Positions 10,030-19,455 of a stretch of 42,185 bases of DNA are shown piece after piece. Every line of letters starts with the position of its first letter. Positions within the stretch are counted from its first letter, which is position 1. This stretch comes from Fusobacterium sp. Its GTDB lineage: Bacteria; Fusobacteriota; Fusobacteriia; Fusobacteriales; Fusobacteriaceae. The translations under genes were made by a program, and so were the position numbers. Under the pieces are notes generated by a model. The model made no database searches and was not told the DNA's origin. It saw only the letters and a program-made list of their open reading frames with translations. The stretch spans positions 1-42,185 of the forward strand of contig JAHHSZ010000003.1 of assembly GCA_020024915.1 (NCBI GenBank), read 5' to 3'.

Positions 10030-10449
10030 ATGTATAAAAAATATGTTGCCTTAGATGTTGGTGATGTAAGAATAGGTGTGGCTAAATCTGATATAATGGG
10101 GATATTAGCCACCCCCCTTGAAGTTATTGACAGAAGAAAGGTAAAGGCAGTAAAAAGGATAGAGGAGATACTAGTACAGGAGAATACAAAATCACTTGTG
10201 GTAGGTATACCAAAAAGCTTGGATGGCACAGAGAAGAGACAAGCTGAAAAAGTGAGGGAATTTATAGAAAAACTCAATAAGAATATTGAAGGATTGGAAA
10301 TATTTGAAGTTGATGAGAGACTAACTACTGTTTCAGCAGACAGACTTTTAAATGAGACTAATAAAAAAGGAGCTTTAGAAAAAAGAAAAGTAGTTGATAA
10401 AGTGGCAGCAGCAATCATACTTCAAAGTTTTTTAGATAGAAAAAAATAG
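10030..10449 (+). CDS. ruvX: RuvX/YqgF family Holliday-junction resolvase-like nuclease
   Basis: Small RNase H-fold nuclease involved in processing of pre-16S rRNA 5' ends and proposed as a Holliday-junction resolvase. The 139 residues show the first strand with catalytic Asp9 (ALDVGDVRIGVA), the VGIPKSLDGT loop, and the downstream acidic DERLTT motif. Length is normal. It begins nine bases after alaS with a GGGG-containing ribosome site; alaS-ruvX linkage is common in Gram-positive and fusobacterial genomes (general knowledge). Confidence 0.93.
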   Translation: MYKKYVALDVGDVRIGVAKSDIMGILATPLEVIDRRKVKAVKRIEEILVQENTKSLVVGIPKSLDGTEKRQAEKVREFIEKLNKNIEGLEIFEVDERLTTVSADRLLNETNKKGALEKRKVVDKVAAAIILQSFLDRKK

Positions 10450-10465
10450 AGATTTGGAGGAAAAG

Positions 10466-11698
10466 ATGAGTTCAAAATTAATGATGAGGTTACTTCTTGT
10501 TATAATGGTAGTTTGTGGAGCTATCTGGTTAAGTTTTGCCAAGCCTACAAAGTTAGGATTAGATTTAAAAGGTGGAGTATATGTTGTTTTAGAAGCAGTA
10601 CCAGAAGAGGGAGTTGCTATTGATACAGAAGCAATGGATAGACTTATAGAGGTATTAGACAGAAGAATTAATGGTTTGGGAGTAGCTGAATCAGTAGTTC
10701 AAAAAGCTGGGGATACAAAAGTAATAGTTGAGTTACCAGGAGTAAGCAATACAGAAGATGCTATAAAGATGATAGGGAAGACGGCTCTATTAGAGTTTAG
10801 AATAATGAATCCAGATGGAACATTAGGAGAGACTCTATTGACTGGTGGAGCACTAAAAAAAGCTGATGTTTCTTATGATAACTTAGGAAGACCACAGATA
10901 CAATTTGAAATGAATCAAGATGGGGCTATAAAATTTGCTGAAATAACAAGAAATAATATTGGGAAGCAGTTAGCAATAACCCTTGATGGAACAATACAAA
11001 CAGCACCTATGATTAACTCTGAGATTCCAAGTGGTAGTGGAGTAATTACAGGAAATTATACAGTGGAAGAAGCAAAAGCTACAGCTACATTATTGAATGC
11101 AGGAGCACTTCCAGTAAAAGCAGAGATAGTAGAGACAAGAACAGTAGGAGCATCTCTAGGAGATGAATCTATAGCACAGAGTAAAAAAGCTGCAATGTTT
11201 GCAATGGGATTGATTGGAATATTTATGATAGTATTCTATAGATTGCCTGGAATTGTAGCAGATATAGCACTAATAATTTTTGGTTTAACAACTTTTGGGG
11301 CATTAAATTTTATAGATGCTACATTGACATTACCTGGTATAGCAGGACTTATTCTTTCAGCAGGAATGGCAGTTGATGCCAATGTGATTATCTTTGAAAG
11401 AATAAAAGAGGAGTTAAAATTAGGAAATACTGTAATAAATGGTATAAATACAGGATTTAGCAAGGGATTTGTAGCAATATTTGACTCAAACCTAACAACA
11501 CTAATAATCACAACAATTTTATTTACATTTGGAACAGGACCAGTAAAAGGATTTGCTGTAACATTGACAATAGGTACACTTGCATCTATGTTTACTGCAA
11601 TAACAATAACAAAAATTCTTTTATTGACTTTTGTAAATGTATTTAATTTGAAAAAGCCTGAATTATTTGGAGTGGAGGGGAGAGACATATGCAAATAA
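10466..11698 (+). CDS. secD: Protein translocase subunit SecD
   Basis: Inner-membrane partner of SecYEG that uses proton motive force to complete protein export. The 410-residue protein is the short form, without the enlarged periplasmic domain of the ~615-residue E. coli protein. It has a first transmembrane segment at about 8-24, the LGLDLKGGVYVVLE motif, a periplasmic domain containing GVAESVVQKAG, and five closely spaced C-terminal helices with GMAVDANVIIFERIKEE. The ATG at 10466 was chosen because GGAGG at 10456-10460 precedes it; a TTG at 10454 overlaps that site. The end overlaps secF by ten bases. Confidence 0.95.
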   Translation: MSSKLMMRLLLVIMVVCGAIWLSFAKPTKLGLDLKGGVYVVLEAVPEEGVAIDTEAMDRLIEVLDRRINGLGVAESVVQKAGDTKVIVELPGVSNTEDAIKMIGKTALLEFRIMNPDGTLGETLLTGGALKKADVSYDNLGRPQIQFEMNQDGAIKFAEITRNNIGKQLAITLDGTIQTAPMINSEIPSGSGVITGNYTVEEAKATATLLNAGALPVKAEIVETRTVGASLGDESIAQSKKAAMFAMGLIGIFMIVFYRLPGIVADIALIIFGLTTFGALNFIDATLTLPGIAGLILSAGMAVDANVIIFERIKEELKLGNTVINGINTGFSKGFVAIFDSNLTTLIITTILFTFGTGPVKGFAVTLTIGTLASMFTAITITKILLLTFVNVFNLKKPELFGVEGRDICK

Positions 11699-12639
11699 GA
11701 ATTGTAAAAAATACTAAGAAATTTCTAGGGTTATCTGTAGTCCTTGTAGTACTTTCTTTAGGAGTTATTTTTACAAAGGGATTAAATTATGGAATAGATT
11801 TTTCTGGTGGAAGTTTAACACAGATAAAATATGATAAAACTGTTTCACTAAATGAAGTAAATAGTGTTTTGGATAAAGAGGCTAAAAGTATTCCACAGTT
11901 GGCAAAGAACAGTAGGAAAGTACAGGTTTCAGAAGGAAATACAGTAATAATAAGAACACAGGAATTGTCAGAAGATCAAAAAGAAACTTTATTAAAAAGT
12001 TTAAGTACAATTGGAAAATATAATATAGATAAAGTAGAAAAAGTTGGAGCTAGTATAGGAAAAGAATTAAAAACTTCAGCAGTATACTCACTACTAATTG
12101 GAGCAATGTTAATAGTAGCTTATATTACAGTTAGATTTGAATTTGTATTCTCATTGGGAGCAATAGTAGCTTTAATTCATGATTTAATAATAGCTATCGG
12201 AGTTATATCTTTGTTAGGATATGAAGTAGATACACCTTTTATAGCAGCAATTTTGACTATTTTAGGATATTCAATCAACGATACTATAGTAGTATTTGAT
12301 AGGATTAGAGAGAATATTAAGCGTAAGACTAAGAAAAAACTTACCTTTGAAGAGATACTGGATAAAAGTATAAATCAGGTGATGGTAAGATCTATAAATA
12401 CCTCAGTTACAACATTATTTGCAATTATAGCAATATTAGTATTTGGAGGAGATTCATTAAGAACTTTTATAGTAACTTTGTTAATTGGAATTTTAGCTGG
12501 AACATATAGTTCTATATTTATTGCTACTCCAATAGTTTATCTATTGGATAAAAATAGAAAAAATAAAGGAAATGGTGGAATAGAGAGAAAACTTCAAAGT
12601 GAAGAGAAAAAAGAGACTGAGGAAAAAATATTAGTTTAA
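11689..12639 (+). CDS. secF: Protein translocase subunit SecF
   Basis: Second half of the SecDF export motor. The 316 residues contain the first membrane helix at about 13-30, the GLNYGIDFSGGSLTQI motif, a small periplasmic domain, and a cluster of C-terminal helices with GYSINDTIVVFDRIREN, the SecF counterpart of the SecD helix motif. The tail is charged (KKKLTF..., ending in a Glu/Lys-rich stretch). The start lies inside secD with GGAGGGG upstream, so the two are translationally coupled. It is the last gene before the hairpin at 12679. Confidence 0.95.
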   Translation: MQIRIVKNTKKFLGLSVVLVVLSLGVIFTKGLNYGIDFSGGSLTQIKYDKTVSLNEVNSVLDKEAKSIPQLAKNSRKVQVSEGNTVIIRTQELSEDQKETLLKSLSTIGKYNIDKVEKVGASIGKELKTSAVYSLLIGAMLIVAYITVRFEFVFSLGAIVALIHDLIIAIGVISLLGYEVDTPFIAAILTILGYSINDTIVVFDRIRENIKRKTKKKLTFEEILDKSINQVMVRSINTSVTTLFAIIAILVFGGDSLRTFIVTLLIGILAGTYSSIFIATPIVYLLDKNRKNKGNGGIERKLQSEEKKETEEKILV

Positions 12640-12678
12640 AAATTTGAGTTACAATAAAATGGTATGAGGTAATTTTAA

Positions 12679-12711
12679 AGTTTTCCAATGGTTTTATACC
12701 ATTGGAAAACT
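12679..12711 (+). terminator. 13-bp hairpin between secF and alr (terminator or leader attenuator)
   Basis: AGTTTTCCAATGG (12679-12691) pairs perfectly with CCATTGGAAAACT (12699-12711) around a 7-base loop. The following bases (CTGTTTATTATT) are T-rich but not a clean T-run, so termination may be partial. The 3' arm can alternatively pair with AATGGTAT at 12658-12665, which would open the hairpin. Confidence 0.6.
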
Positions 12712-12753
12712 CTGTTTATTATTAGTGAAAGTATTGCAGAAGAGAGGGAACAA

Positions 12754-13851
12754 ATGAGAGCATGGTTAGAAATAGAGATGGACAATTTACTTTTTAATAT
12801 AAACAAGATAAGGGAGAGGGTCTACCCTAAAGAGATAATGGCAGTAGTTAAAGCTAATAGTTATGGATTTGGAGCGAAGGAAATTGTAAAATATCTATCT
12901 AAAAATGGAGTTAAAATATTTGCAGTAGCCTGTTTAGATGAAGCTTTAGAATTGAGAGAAATTGGAATAAAAGATGAGATCTTAATTTTAGGAGTGGTTT
13001 TGGAGGATGAGATTTTAGTTGCTACTGAAAATAATATCCAGATAACTGTTGGAAACTGGGAGCAGATAGAGTTTATAAAAAAACATAATCTAAATGTTGG
13101 TATCCATATAAAAATTGATACAGGAATGGGAAGGTTAGGTTTTTTGGTAGATGAAGGTATTGAAGTTGTTGAGTACTGCTTAAAAAATAGCTTAAACATA
13201 ATGGGTATCTATTCACATCTTTCTGATGCTGACGGATTTAATGGAGACGCTGATACTTATACTAGAGCTCAAATTGAGAAATTTGGTGTGTTTAAAAAAT
13301 ATGAAGATAGAGTTAAATATCTACATATTTTAAACAGTGGTGGAATATTGAGATTTGATAGTCAATATACTGGGAACCTTGTAAGAGCTGGAATAAGTAT
13401 GTATGGAATGATAGCTAATTATAGAGTTTTAGATTTGAAGAGAGTATTTACTGTTAAAACTAAGATTCTATCATTGAGAACAGTTGAAGAGAATTCATTC
13501 ATATCTTATGGTAGAAAATATACATTGAATAAGGGAGAGACATTTGTAACTATTGGAATGGGATATGCAGATGGAATAAAAAAAGAATTCTCAAATAAGA
13601 GCTATGCTATTATAGAGGGAGAAAAGTGTCCATTAATTGGAGAGATATGTATGGATATGAGTATGGTAAAAATACCTGAAAGTATAAAAGATAGAGTGAA
13701 ATTGGGGACAGAGGTAATAGTAGTAAGAGATGATATCATTGAAGAGATAAATGTGGAACATAAATGCTCTTGGGATATATTGACTGGAATAGGAAAAAGA
13801 GTATATAGAGTATATAAAGAGAATGGTAAACCATATTTAATAACTAGATAA
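12754..13851 (+). CDS. alr: Alanine racemase
   Basis: PLP enzyme converting L- to D-alanine for the peptidoglycan stem peptide. The 365 residues show the PLP-binding Lys33 in VVKANSYGFG (most relatives have KANAYGHG or similar), the IKIDTGMGRLGF strand, the VRAGISMYGM phosphate-binding region, the catalytic-Tyr region ISYGRKYT, and the CMDMSMVKIP motif near the C-terminus. The ATG at 12754 was chosen because it starts the conserved RAWLEIEMDNL segment; an in-frame upstream ATG at 12688 lies inside the hairpin. Its stop overlaps the ribosome site of the next gene. Confidence 0.94.
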   Translation: MRAWLEIEMDNLLFNINKIRERVYPKEIMAVVKANSYGFGAKEIVKYLSKNGVKIFAVACLDEALELREIGIKDEILILGVVLEDEILVATENNIQITVGNWEQIEFIKKHNLNVGIHIKIDTGMGRLGFLVDEGIEVVEYCLKNSLNIMGIYSHLSDADGFNGDADTYTRAQIEKFGVFKKYEDRVKYLHILNSGGILRFDSQYTGNLVRAGISMYGMIANYRVLDLKRVFTVKTKILSLRTVEENSFISYGRKYTLNKGETFVTIGMGYADGIKKEFSNKSYAIIEGEKCPLIGEICMDMSMVKIPESIKDRVKLGTEVIVVRDDIIEEINVEHKCSWDILTGIGKRVYRVYKENGKPYLITR

Positions 13852-13860
13852 GGAGAGATG

Positions 13861-15042
13861 ATGGCAAAGATAATTTTAGAAAAGGGAAAAGAGAAGAAGA
13901 TACAGAATTTTTATCCCAATGTATTTAAAGATGAGATAAAAAGTAGCATTGGAAAGATAGAGAATGGAGATATAGTTGATGTGTGTACTGAAGATATGAC
14001 TTTTGTCGGAAGAGGTTATGTAACAGATTCAACATCTGCATATGTGAGAGTATTAACAACAAAAGATGAAAAGATAGATAAAGATTTTATATTAAATAAG
14101 ATAAGAACTGCTTCTAAAAAGAGAGAGCACCTATATGGAGAGACAAACTGTGTAAGAGCTTTTTTCTCTGAAGGAGATGGAATACCAGGTCTGATAATAG
14201 ATAAATTTGATAAATATGTGGCAGTTCAATTTAGAAACTCTGGTGTTGAGAAATTTAGACAAGAGATAATAAATGCAATAAAAAAAGTGATGAAGCCAAA
14301 AGGGATCTATGAGAGAAGTGATGTAGAAAATAGAACACATGAGGGGGTAGAGCAAAAGACAGGAATTATATTTGGAGAGATACCAGAAAGAGTTATTATG
14401 GAAGATAATGGTCTTAAGTACGGAATAGATATAATTGATGGACAAAAAACAGGATTCTTCTTAGACCAGAGAGATTCTAGAAAATTTATTAGAAAGTATT
14501 TAAATAAAGAGACTAGATTTTTAGATGTTTTCTCAAGTAGTGGTGGATTTTCAATGGCTGCTTTAAAAGAGAACTGTAAAAAAGTAGTAGCAATAGATAA
14601 GGAGCCACACGCTTTGGAGTTATGTAAAGAGAACTATAATTTAAATGAATTTCAAGGGAATTTTACAACTATGGAGGGAGATGCCTTTCTTTTATTAAAA
14701 ACTCTTGTAAGTAGAGGAGAGAAGTATGATGTAATAACTTTAGATCCACCTTCACTTATAAAGAGAAAAGCGGATATTCATAGAGGTAGAGATTTCTTCT
14801 TTGATCTATGTGATGATAGCTTTAAATTATTAGAAGATGGCGGTATATTGGGAGTAATAACTTGTGCTTATCACATATCTCTGCAAGATCTTCTAGAAGT
14901 AACAAGAATGGCTGCTTCAAAAAATGGAAAGCTCTTACAAGTGATAGGGATAAATTATCAACCTGAAGATCATCCGTGGATATTACATGTACCTGAAACT
15001 TTATATTTAAAGGCACTATGGGTAAGAATAATTAATAACTAA
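13861..15042 (+). CDS. Class I SAM-dependent rRNA methyltransferase (RlmI/RlmCD-like)
   Basis: Probably methylates a cytosine C5 in 23S rRNA. The 393-residue protein has an N-terminal PUA RNA-binding domain (to ~80), a linking EEHD-type domain, and a Rossmann methyltransferase domain from ~190 with QKTGFFLDQRDSR, the SAM loop DVFSSSGGFS, LDPPS, and a C-terminal DHPWILHVPETLYLK typical of RlmI relatives. Two ATGs stand in tandem (13858, 13861); AGGAG at 13851-13855 gives better spacing to the second. The target base cannot be told from sequence, so no symbol is given. Confidence 0.88.
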   Translation: MAKIILEKGKEKKIQNFYPNVFKDEIKSSIGKIENGDIVDVCTEDMTFVGRGYVTDSTSAYVRVLTTKDEKIDKDFILNKIRTASKKREHLYGETNCVRAFFSEGDGIPGLIIDKFDKYVAVQFRNSGVEKFRQEIINAIKKVMKPKGIYERSDVENRTHEGVEQKTGIIFGEIPERVIMEDNGLKYGIDIIDGQKTGFFLDQRDSRKFIRKYLNKETRFLDVFSSSGGFSMAALKENCKKVVAIDKEPHALELCKENYNLNEFQGNFTTMEGDAFLLLKTLVSRGEKYDVITLDPPSLIKRKADIHRGRDFFFDLCDDSFKLLEDGGILGVITCAYHISLQDLLEVTRMAASKNGKLLQVIGINYQPEDHPWILHVPETLYLKALWVRIINN

Positions 15043-15053
15043 GGAGAGTCGCT

Positions 15054-15587
15054 ATGTATTTAGATATTGTAATATTAGTAGTTTTAGTTTTAGCAATATT
15101 AGATGGATTAAAAAATGGTTTGTTTGTTGAGTTTTTATCAGCTTTTGGCTTGATTATAAATTTTGTACTAGCAAAGTATTTAACTCCAATACTAATAGAT
15201 TTTTTAAAGTTACCAGCCAATGAAAGAAACTATTTCTTAGTATACATAGTTATGTTTTGGGCTGTATATATAGTGGTGGGAATACTTATCCATATTTTAA
15301 GAAAGATTATGGAGGGAATTTCTAGAGGATTTATAGTTAGAATCTTAGGTGGTACAATAGGAGCTGTAAAAGGTGTTATACTAGGATTTGTTATAGTATT
15401 TATTTTTAATTTTTCAGCTGATTTTTTTCCTGAAATAAGATCCTATGGAAAAAATAGTAAGTCAATTGAGGTATTTTTAAAGATATCTCCTTATATAGAG
15501 GATCATATTCCAAAAGTATTTAAAAAGAAACTTAATGATTTAAAAAATGATAAACTAATAGATAGATATATAAATAAAATATTATAG
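15054..15587 (+). CDS. CvpA family inner-membrane protein
   Basis: The 177 residues hold about four transmembrane helices (roughly 4-22, 27-45, 62-82, 99-122) followed by a charged C-terminal tail. The N-terminal pattern 'LDIVILVVLVLAILDGLKNG' plus the Gly-rich third helix fits the CvpA/colicin V production family, which is broadly linked to envelope homeostasis but lacks a settled biochemical role. It lies 11 bases after the methyltransferase gene and 9 bases before the LptF/LptG pair, consistent with an envelope function. Confidence 0.8.
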   Translation: MYLDIVILVVLVLAILDGLKNGLFVEFLSAFGLIINFVLAKYLTPILIDFLKLPANERNYFLVYIVMFWAVYIVVGILIHILRKIMEGISRGFIVRILGGTIGAVKGVILGFVIVFIFNFSADFFPEIRSYGKNSKSIEVFLKISPYIEDHIPKVFKKKLNDLKNDKLIDRYINKIL

Positions 15588-15596
15588 GAGAAAAGT

Positions 15597-16673
15597 ATGA
15601 AAATAATAGATAGGTATATTTTAAATGAGATTAAAATACCTGTAATTTTTGGAATATCTCTATTTACTTTTATATTTTTGATAGATATAATTGTTGCAAT
15701 GATGGAGAACATAATAGTAAAAGGAATCTCTATTTTAGATGTCTTGAGAATATTGTCTTTTTATTTACCACCAATATTAGCTCAAACTATACCTATGGGA
15801 ATGTTTTTGGGGATAATGCTTACTTTTTCAAAATTTACAAGAACAAGTGAGGCAACAGCTATGAGTGCCATCGGTTTATCTTTAAAAAAGATTGTAAAAC
15901 CGATATTTATTGCTTCTGTAGGTGTAACTATCTTCATATTTTTCTTACAGGAGAGTATTATTCCTAGATCTGTGGCAAAGTTACAATATCTTACTACAAA
16001 AATAGCCTATGAAAACCCAGTTTTTCAACTTAAAGAGAGAACCTTTATAGATGAGGTAGATGAGTATAATCTATATATAGATAGAATAGAGGGAAAAGAT
16101 AAACAAGCTAAGGGAGTTTTGATATTTCAAAAGGCTGAAGACAAAGCATTTCCAACTATTATAGTGGGAGAACAAGCTTATTGGAAAGATTCAGCAATGA
16201 TATTAAAAAATTCAACTTTTTACAATTTTAATGACAAGGGTAAGGAGACATTAAGAGGTAAATTTGATGAGAAAAAAGTCCCATTAGCAGCATATTTTAG
16301 TGAGATGGAGATAAAGATAGATAATATTGAGGCTATGGGAGTATTTTCACTGTTAAAAGAGATGCGTGGGAAAAATCCAGAGGAAAAAATTCCATACAGT
16401 GTTGAGATAAATAAGAAATTAGCAGTACCATTTTCAACAATAATGCTATCATTATTGGGAGTGTTTTTAGCTATTGGTCACCATAGAAGTGGAAAAGGGG
16501 CAAATTTTGCTTTGAGTCTGATAGTTATTTTCTCATATATCACTTGTTTAAACATAGGAATGGTAATGGCAGGTAAGGGAATAATTCCAGCTTTTGTAGG
16601 AGTATGGACTCCTAATCTTATCTTGTTTTTAGTGACATTCTTAATGTATAAGAAAAAGGCAGAGGTGATATAA
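15597..16673 (+). CDS. LptF/LptG family LPS export permease (first of pair)
   Basis: Inner-membrane half of the LPS exporter. The 358 residues begin MKIIDRYILNEI, a YjgP/YjgQ hallmark, followed by three N-terminal helices (about 14-34, 48-74, 100-120), a large periplasmic beta-jellyroll-type domain (~130-265) and three C-terminal helices. It overlaps the next permease gene by one base (TAATG), which fits equal production of a heterodimer. It would pair with LptB (6659) and the long LptC/LptA-like protein (3964). Which of the two is LptF and which LptG is not decided here. Confidence 0.9.
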   Translation: MKIIDRYILNEIKIPVIFGISLFTFIFLIDIIVAMMENIIVKGISILDVLRILSFYLPPILAQTIPMGMFLGIMLTFSKFTRTSEATAMSAIGLSLKKIVKPIFIASVGVTIFIFFLQESIIPRSVAKLQYLTTKIAYENPVFQLKERTFIDEVDEYNLYIDRIEGKDKQAKGVLIFQKAEDKAFPTIIVGEQAYWKDSAMILKNSTFYNFNDKGKETLRGKFDEKKVPLAAYFSEMEIKIDNIEAMGVFSLLKEMRGKNPEEKIPYSVEINKKLAVPFSTIMLSLLGVFLAIGHHRSGKGANFALSLIVIFSYITCLNIGMVMAGKGIIPAFVGVWTPNLILFLVTFLMYKKKAEVI

Positions 16674-17755
16674 TGAAGATATTGGATAGATATATTAGTA
16701 AAAATTTTATTAAAGCTTTTTTCTTAAGTTTAATGGCATTTATGGGAATATTCATAGTTAGTCAACTATTTAGAGTGGTAAAATATTTAAGTGATGGAAG
16801 ATTCAGTGTAAGTGATGCAGGTTATTATATAGTGACTCTGCTCCCAAGAATATTTATAGATGTAGCTCCTTTGGCAGTTTTACTGGGTAGTATGATGACT
16901 ATAAGTACAATGGCCTCAAATTTAGAGATTATCTCTTTGAAAACTTCTGGAATAAAATTTAAGAGAATAATACTGTTTCCAATAGTTATATCTGCAATTA
17001 TATCAGGAGTAGTATTCTGTGTGAATGATACTCTATATCCTACATCTTTAAAAATAAATAGAGATTTGAGAAGAGGAGAGGTAGAGGAGAGAGTAGCTCC
17101 ACTTGAGAAGAGAAACGCTTTTTTGAGAGGGGAAAATTCAAACTATATCTATCTTATGCAAAAAGTTAATAGAGTGACAGGTTTTGCTGAAAATATTGAG
17201 ATAGTGGATCTGAATAAAGAATTTAATAAGATTGAAAGAATAGTAACTGCACATGAAGGAAGATACAATTTCAGTGAGAGTGTATGGACATTAAAAGATG
17301 CTACTATCTACCATGGAGATGAAGGGAAAAAACCAAAGGTTGTTAAGTATTTTAAAGATGATAAATACAATGATAATCCTGAACATTTTATAACTTTAAG
17401 TGTAGAACCAAGAACTTTAAGTATAAAAGAGTTAAAAAAGACAATAAGAGAGATGAAGAGTATAGGGGGCGACACAAGAGAATTATTAGTGGAATTAGGT
17501 AATAGATACTCGTTTCCTTTTGCAAGTTTTGTAATCTCATTTTTAGGACTTGCGTTAGGAGGAAGATATGTTCGTGGAACTTCTGCAGTTAGCTTAGGTG
17601 TCTGTGTGCTATTGGGGTATGGATACTATGTGGTACAAGCCTCTTTTGAAGCTCTCAGTGCAAATGGATTTTTAAATCCTTTTATTGGTGGTTGGATCCC
17701 CAATATAATATTTTTAGGAGTAGGTATATATCTACTAAATAAAGCTGAATATTAA
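16673..17755 (+). CDS. LptF/LptG family LPS export permease (second of pair)
   Basis: The 360-residue partner of the preceding permease, with the same plan: MKILDRYISKNF start, three helices, periplasmic domain (~125-275, including the LRGENSNYIYLMQKV strand pair) and three C-terminal helices with FPFASFVISFLGLALGGR. Together the two would form the membrane channel that takes LPS from the inner leaflet using LptB-driven ATP hydrolysis. Start and stop overlap directly with the upstream gene; the M16 peptidase gene follows within 20 bases. Confidence 0.9.
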   Translation: MKILDRYISKNFIKAFFLSLMAFMGIFIVSQLFRVVKYLSDGRFSVSDAGYYIVTLLPRIFIDVAPLAVLLGSMMTISTMASNLEIISLKTSGIKFKRIILFPIVISAIISGVVFCVNDTLYPTSLKINRDLRRGEVEERVAPLEKRNAFLRGENSNYIYLMQKVNRVTGFAENIEIVDLNKEFNKIERIVTAHEGRYNFSESVWTLKDATIYHGDEGKKPKVVKYFKDDKYNDNPEHFITLSVEPRTLSIKELKKTIREMKSIGGDTRELLVELGNRYSFPFASFVISFLGLALGGRYVRGTSAVSLGVCVLLGYGYYVVQASFEALSANGFLNPFIGGWIPNIIFLGVGIYLLNKAEY

Positions 17756-17771
17756 AAGTATGGAGTGTGTT

Positions 17772-18995
17772 ATGAGTATACAAGTAAAAAAGTTAAGTAA
17801 TGGTATTCCAGTTTTGATGGAGAATATCGAGAGTATAAACACTATAAGCTTAGGGGTATTTGTAAAAACTGGATCAAGAGATGAGTATTTAGATGAGAGT
17901 GGAGTTTCTCATTATATTGAACATATGATGTTTAAGGGGACAACAAATAGAAGTGCAAAGGAGATATCTGAAGAGATAGATAATGAAGGTGGAATGATAA
18001 ATGCCTATACAAGTAGAGATATGACTTGTTATTATATCCAGATGCTTTCAAATAAAATAAATAAAGGAATTGAAATACTTTCAGATATGTTTTTAAACTC
18101 TACTTTTACAGAGGAGAATCTTGAAAAAGAGAGAAATGTAATTATAGAAGAGATAAGAATGTATGAGGATATTCCAGAAGAGATAATACATGATGAGAAC
18201 ATAAAATTTGCCTTAACAGGTGTACAATCAAATAGTGTATTAGGAACAATAGAGAGTTTGAAAGGAATAGATAGAGAGAAATTTTTAAAATATTTTAAAG
18301 AGCAGTATAGAGCTTCTAACTTAGTAATATCAGTTGCAGGAAAGATGGACTGTGAAGAGATATTCAAACAACTTGAATCAGGATTTGGAAAAATTGAGAA
18401 TTTAGAAACTGAAAGAGAATTGGATAATAATTTTACAATAAACAAGGGTGAAAATAAAATAGTTAGAGATACTAATCAAGTTCACCTATGCTTTAATACT
18501 AAAGGCGTTAGTTTGATAGATGAGGCAAAATATCCAGCAGCAATAATTTCAAGTGTATTGGGTGGAAATATGAGTTCTAGACTTTTCCAAAAAATAAGAG
18601 AGGAGAGAGGATTAGCTTACTCTGTTTATACTTATTCAAGTGCCTTTTTAGAGGGTGGGGTCTTCACTGTGTATGCAGGGACAACTAATGAGAGTTATAG
18701 AGATGTAATAGATATAATAAGAGCTGAATTTGAAGATATAAGAGAGAATGGAATAACTCCATATGAATTACAAAAATCTAAGAATCAGTTTTTGAGTATG
18801 TTGACTTTTAGCCTTGAGGGAAGTAAGGGTAAAATGAATAGAATGGCAAACTCATATCTTCTTTATGGCAAGGTAATAGAGATAGATAAGATAATAGAAT
18901 CTATTGAAAAGATAACTTTGGAAGATATTAAAAAAACAGCAGAGATAATATTTGATGAGAGATATTACTCTTGGACAATTTTAGGAAATGTATAG
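17772..18995 (+). CDS. M16 family zinc metallopeptidase (insulinase-like)
   Basis: The 407-residue protein carries the inverted zinc motif HYIEH at residues 47-51 (His47, His51 as ligands, Glu50 catalytic), with a downstream acidic segment EEIRMYEDIPEE providing the third ligand, then the M16 C-terminal domain with REERGLAYSVY. This is the size of single-unit bacterial M16B peptidases, which work as dimers; no signal peptide is visible, so it is probably cytoplasmic. I chose ATG 17772 (GGAG at 17762-17765) over the in-frame ATG at 17760, which has no ribosome site. Substrate unknown. Confidence 0.9.
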   Translation: MSIQVKKLSNGIPVLMENIESINTISLGVFVKTGSRDEYLDESGVSHYIEHMMFKGTTNRSAKEISEEIDNEGGMINAYTSRDMTCYYIQMLSNKINKGIEILSDMFLNSTFTEENLEKERNVIIEEIRMYEDIPEEIIHDENIKFALTGVQSNSVLGTIESLKGIDREKFLKYFKEQYRASNLVISVAGKMDCEEIFKQLESGFGKIENLETERELDNNFTINKGENKIVRDTNQVHLCFNTKGVSLIDEAKYPAAIISSVLGGNMSSRLFQKIREERGLAYSVYTYSSAFLEGGVFTVYAGTTNESYRDVIDIIRAEFEDIRENGITPYELQKSKNQFLSMLTFSLEGSKGKMNRMANSYLLYGKVIEIDKIIESIEKITLEDIKKTAEIIFDERYYSWTILGNV

Positions 18996-19004
18996 GAGAA
19001 AAGA

Positions 19005-19445
19005 ATGGAAAAAGTAGCAGTTAAGGTATTGATTGAAGAGGGAGTGCAGCTACCTAAGTATGAGACTTCGGGATCAGCTGGAATGGATGTAAGAGCAAAT
19101 ATAAAAGAGCCAATTACATTGGGATCATTGGAGAGAGTATTGATTCCAACAGGAATAAAAATGGCTATACCAGAGGGATATGAAGTTCAAGTTAGACCAA
19201 GAAGTGGACTAGCTTTAAAACATGGTATAAGTATGGCAAATGCAATAGGAACAATTGATAGTGATTATAGGGGAGATATTGGAGTTATATTGATCAATTT
19301 AAGTAAAGATGAGTATGTAATTCAACCTCAAGAAAGAATAGGACAGTTAGTTTTAAATAAAGTGGCACAGATGGAGTTTGAAATAGTAGAGGCACTTGAC
19401 AAAACTGAAAGGGGTGCTGGAGGATTTGGACATACAGGAAAGTAA
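19005..19445 (+). CDS. dut: Deoxyuridine 5'-triphosphate nucleotidohydrolase
   Basis: Trimeric dUTPase that splits dUTP to dUMP and pyrophosphate, keeping uracil out of DNA and feeding dTMP synthesis. The 146 residues contain the family motifs in order: SAGMDVRA, PRSGLALKHG, GTIDSDYRGDIG, and the C-terminal RGAGGFGHTGK that closes over the active site. Length is standard. It starts 9 bases after the M16 gene. Confidence 0.96.
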   Translation: MEKVAVKVLIEEGVQLPKYETSGSAGMDVRANIKEPITLGSLERVLIPTGIKMAIPEGYEVQVRPRSGLALKHGISMANAIGTIDSDYRGDIGVILINLSKDEYVIQPQERIGQLVLNKVAQMEFEIVEALDKTERGAGGFGHTGK

Positions 19446-19455
19446 GAGGTAGTCG

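Noticed and set aside
9900..10418. Reverse-strand frame of 172 codons across the alaS-ruvX junction
   Set aside because: Ser-rich, low-complexity translation opposite two confident genes; no family resemblance.
11236..11694. Reverse-strand frame of 152 codons inside secD
   Set aside because: Antisense shadow of the SecD membrane helices, rich in Ile, Asn and Pro with no domain.
12640..12753. T-box or amino-acid riboswitch ahead of alr
   Set aside because: No T-box sequence, no specifier loop, and the leader is too short.
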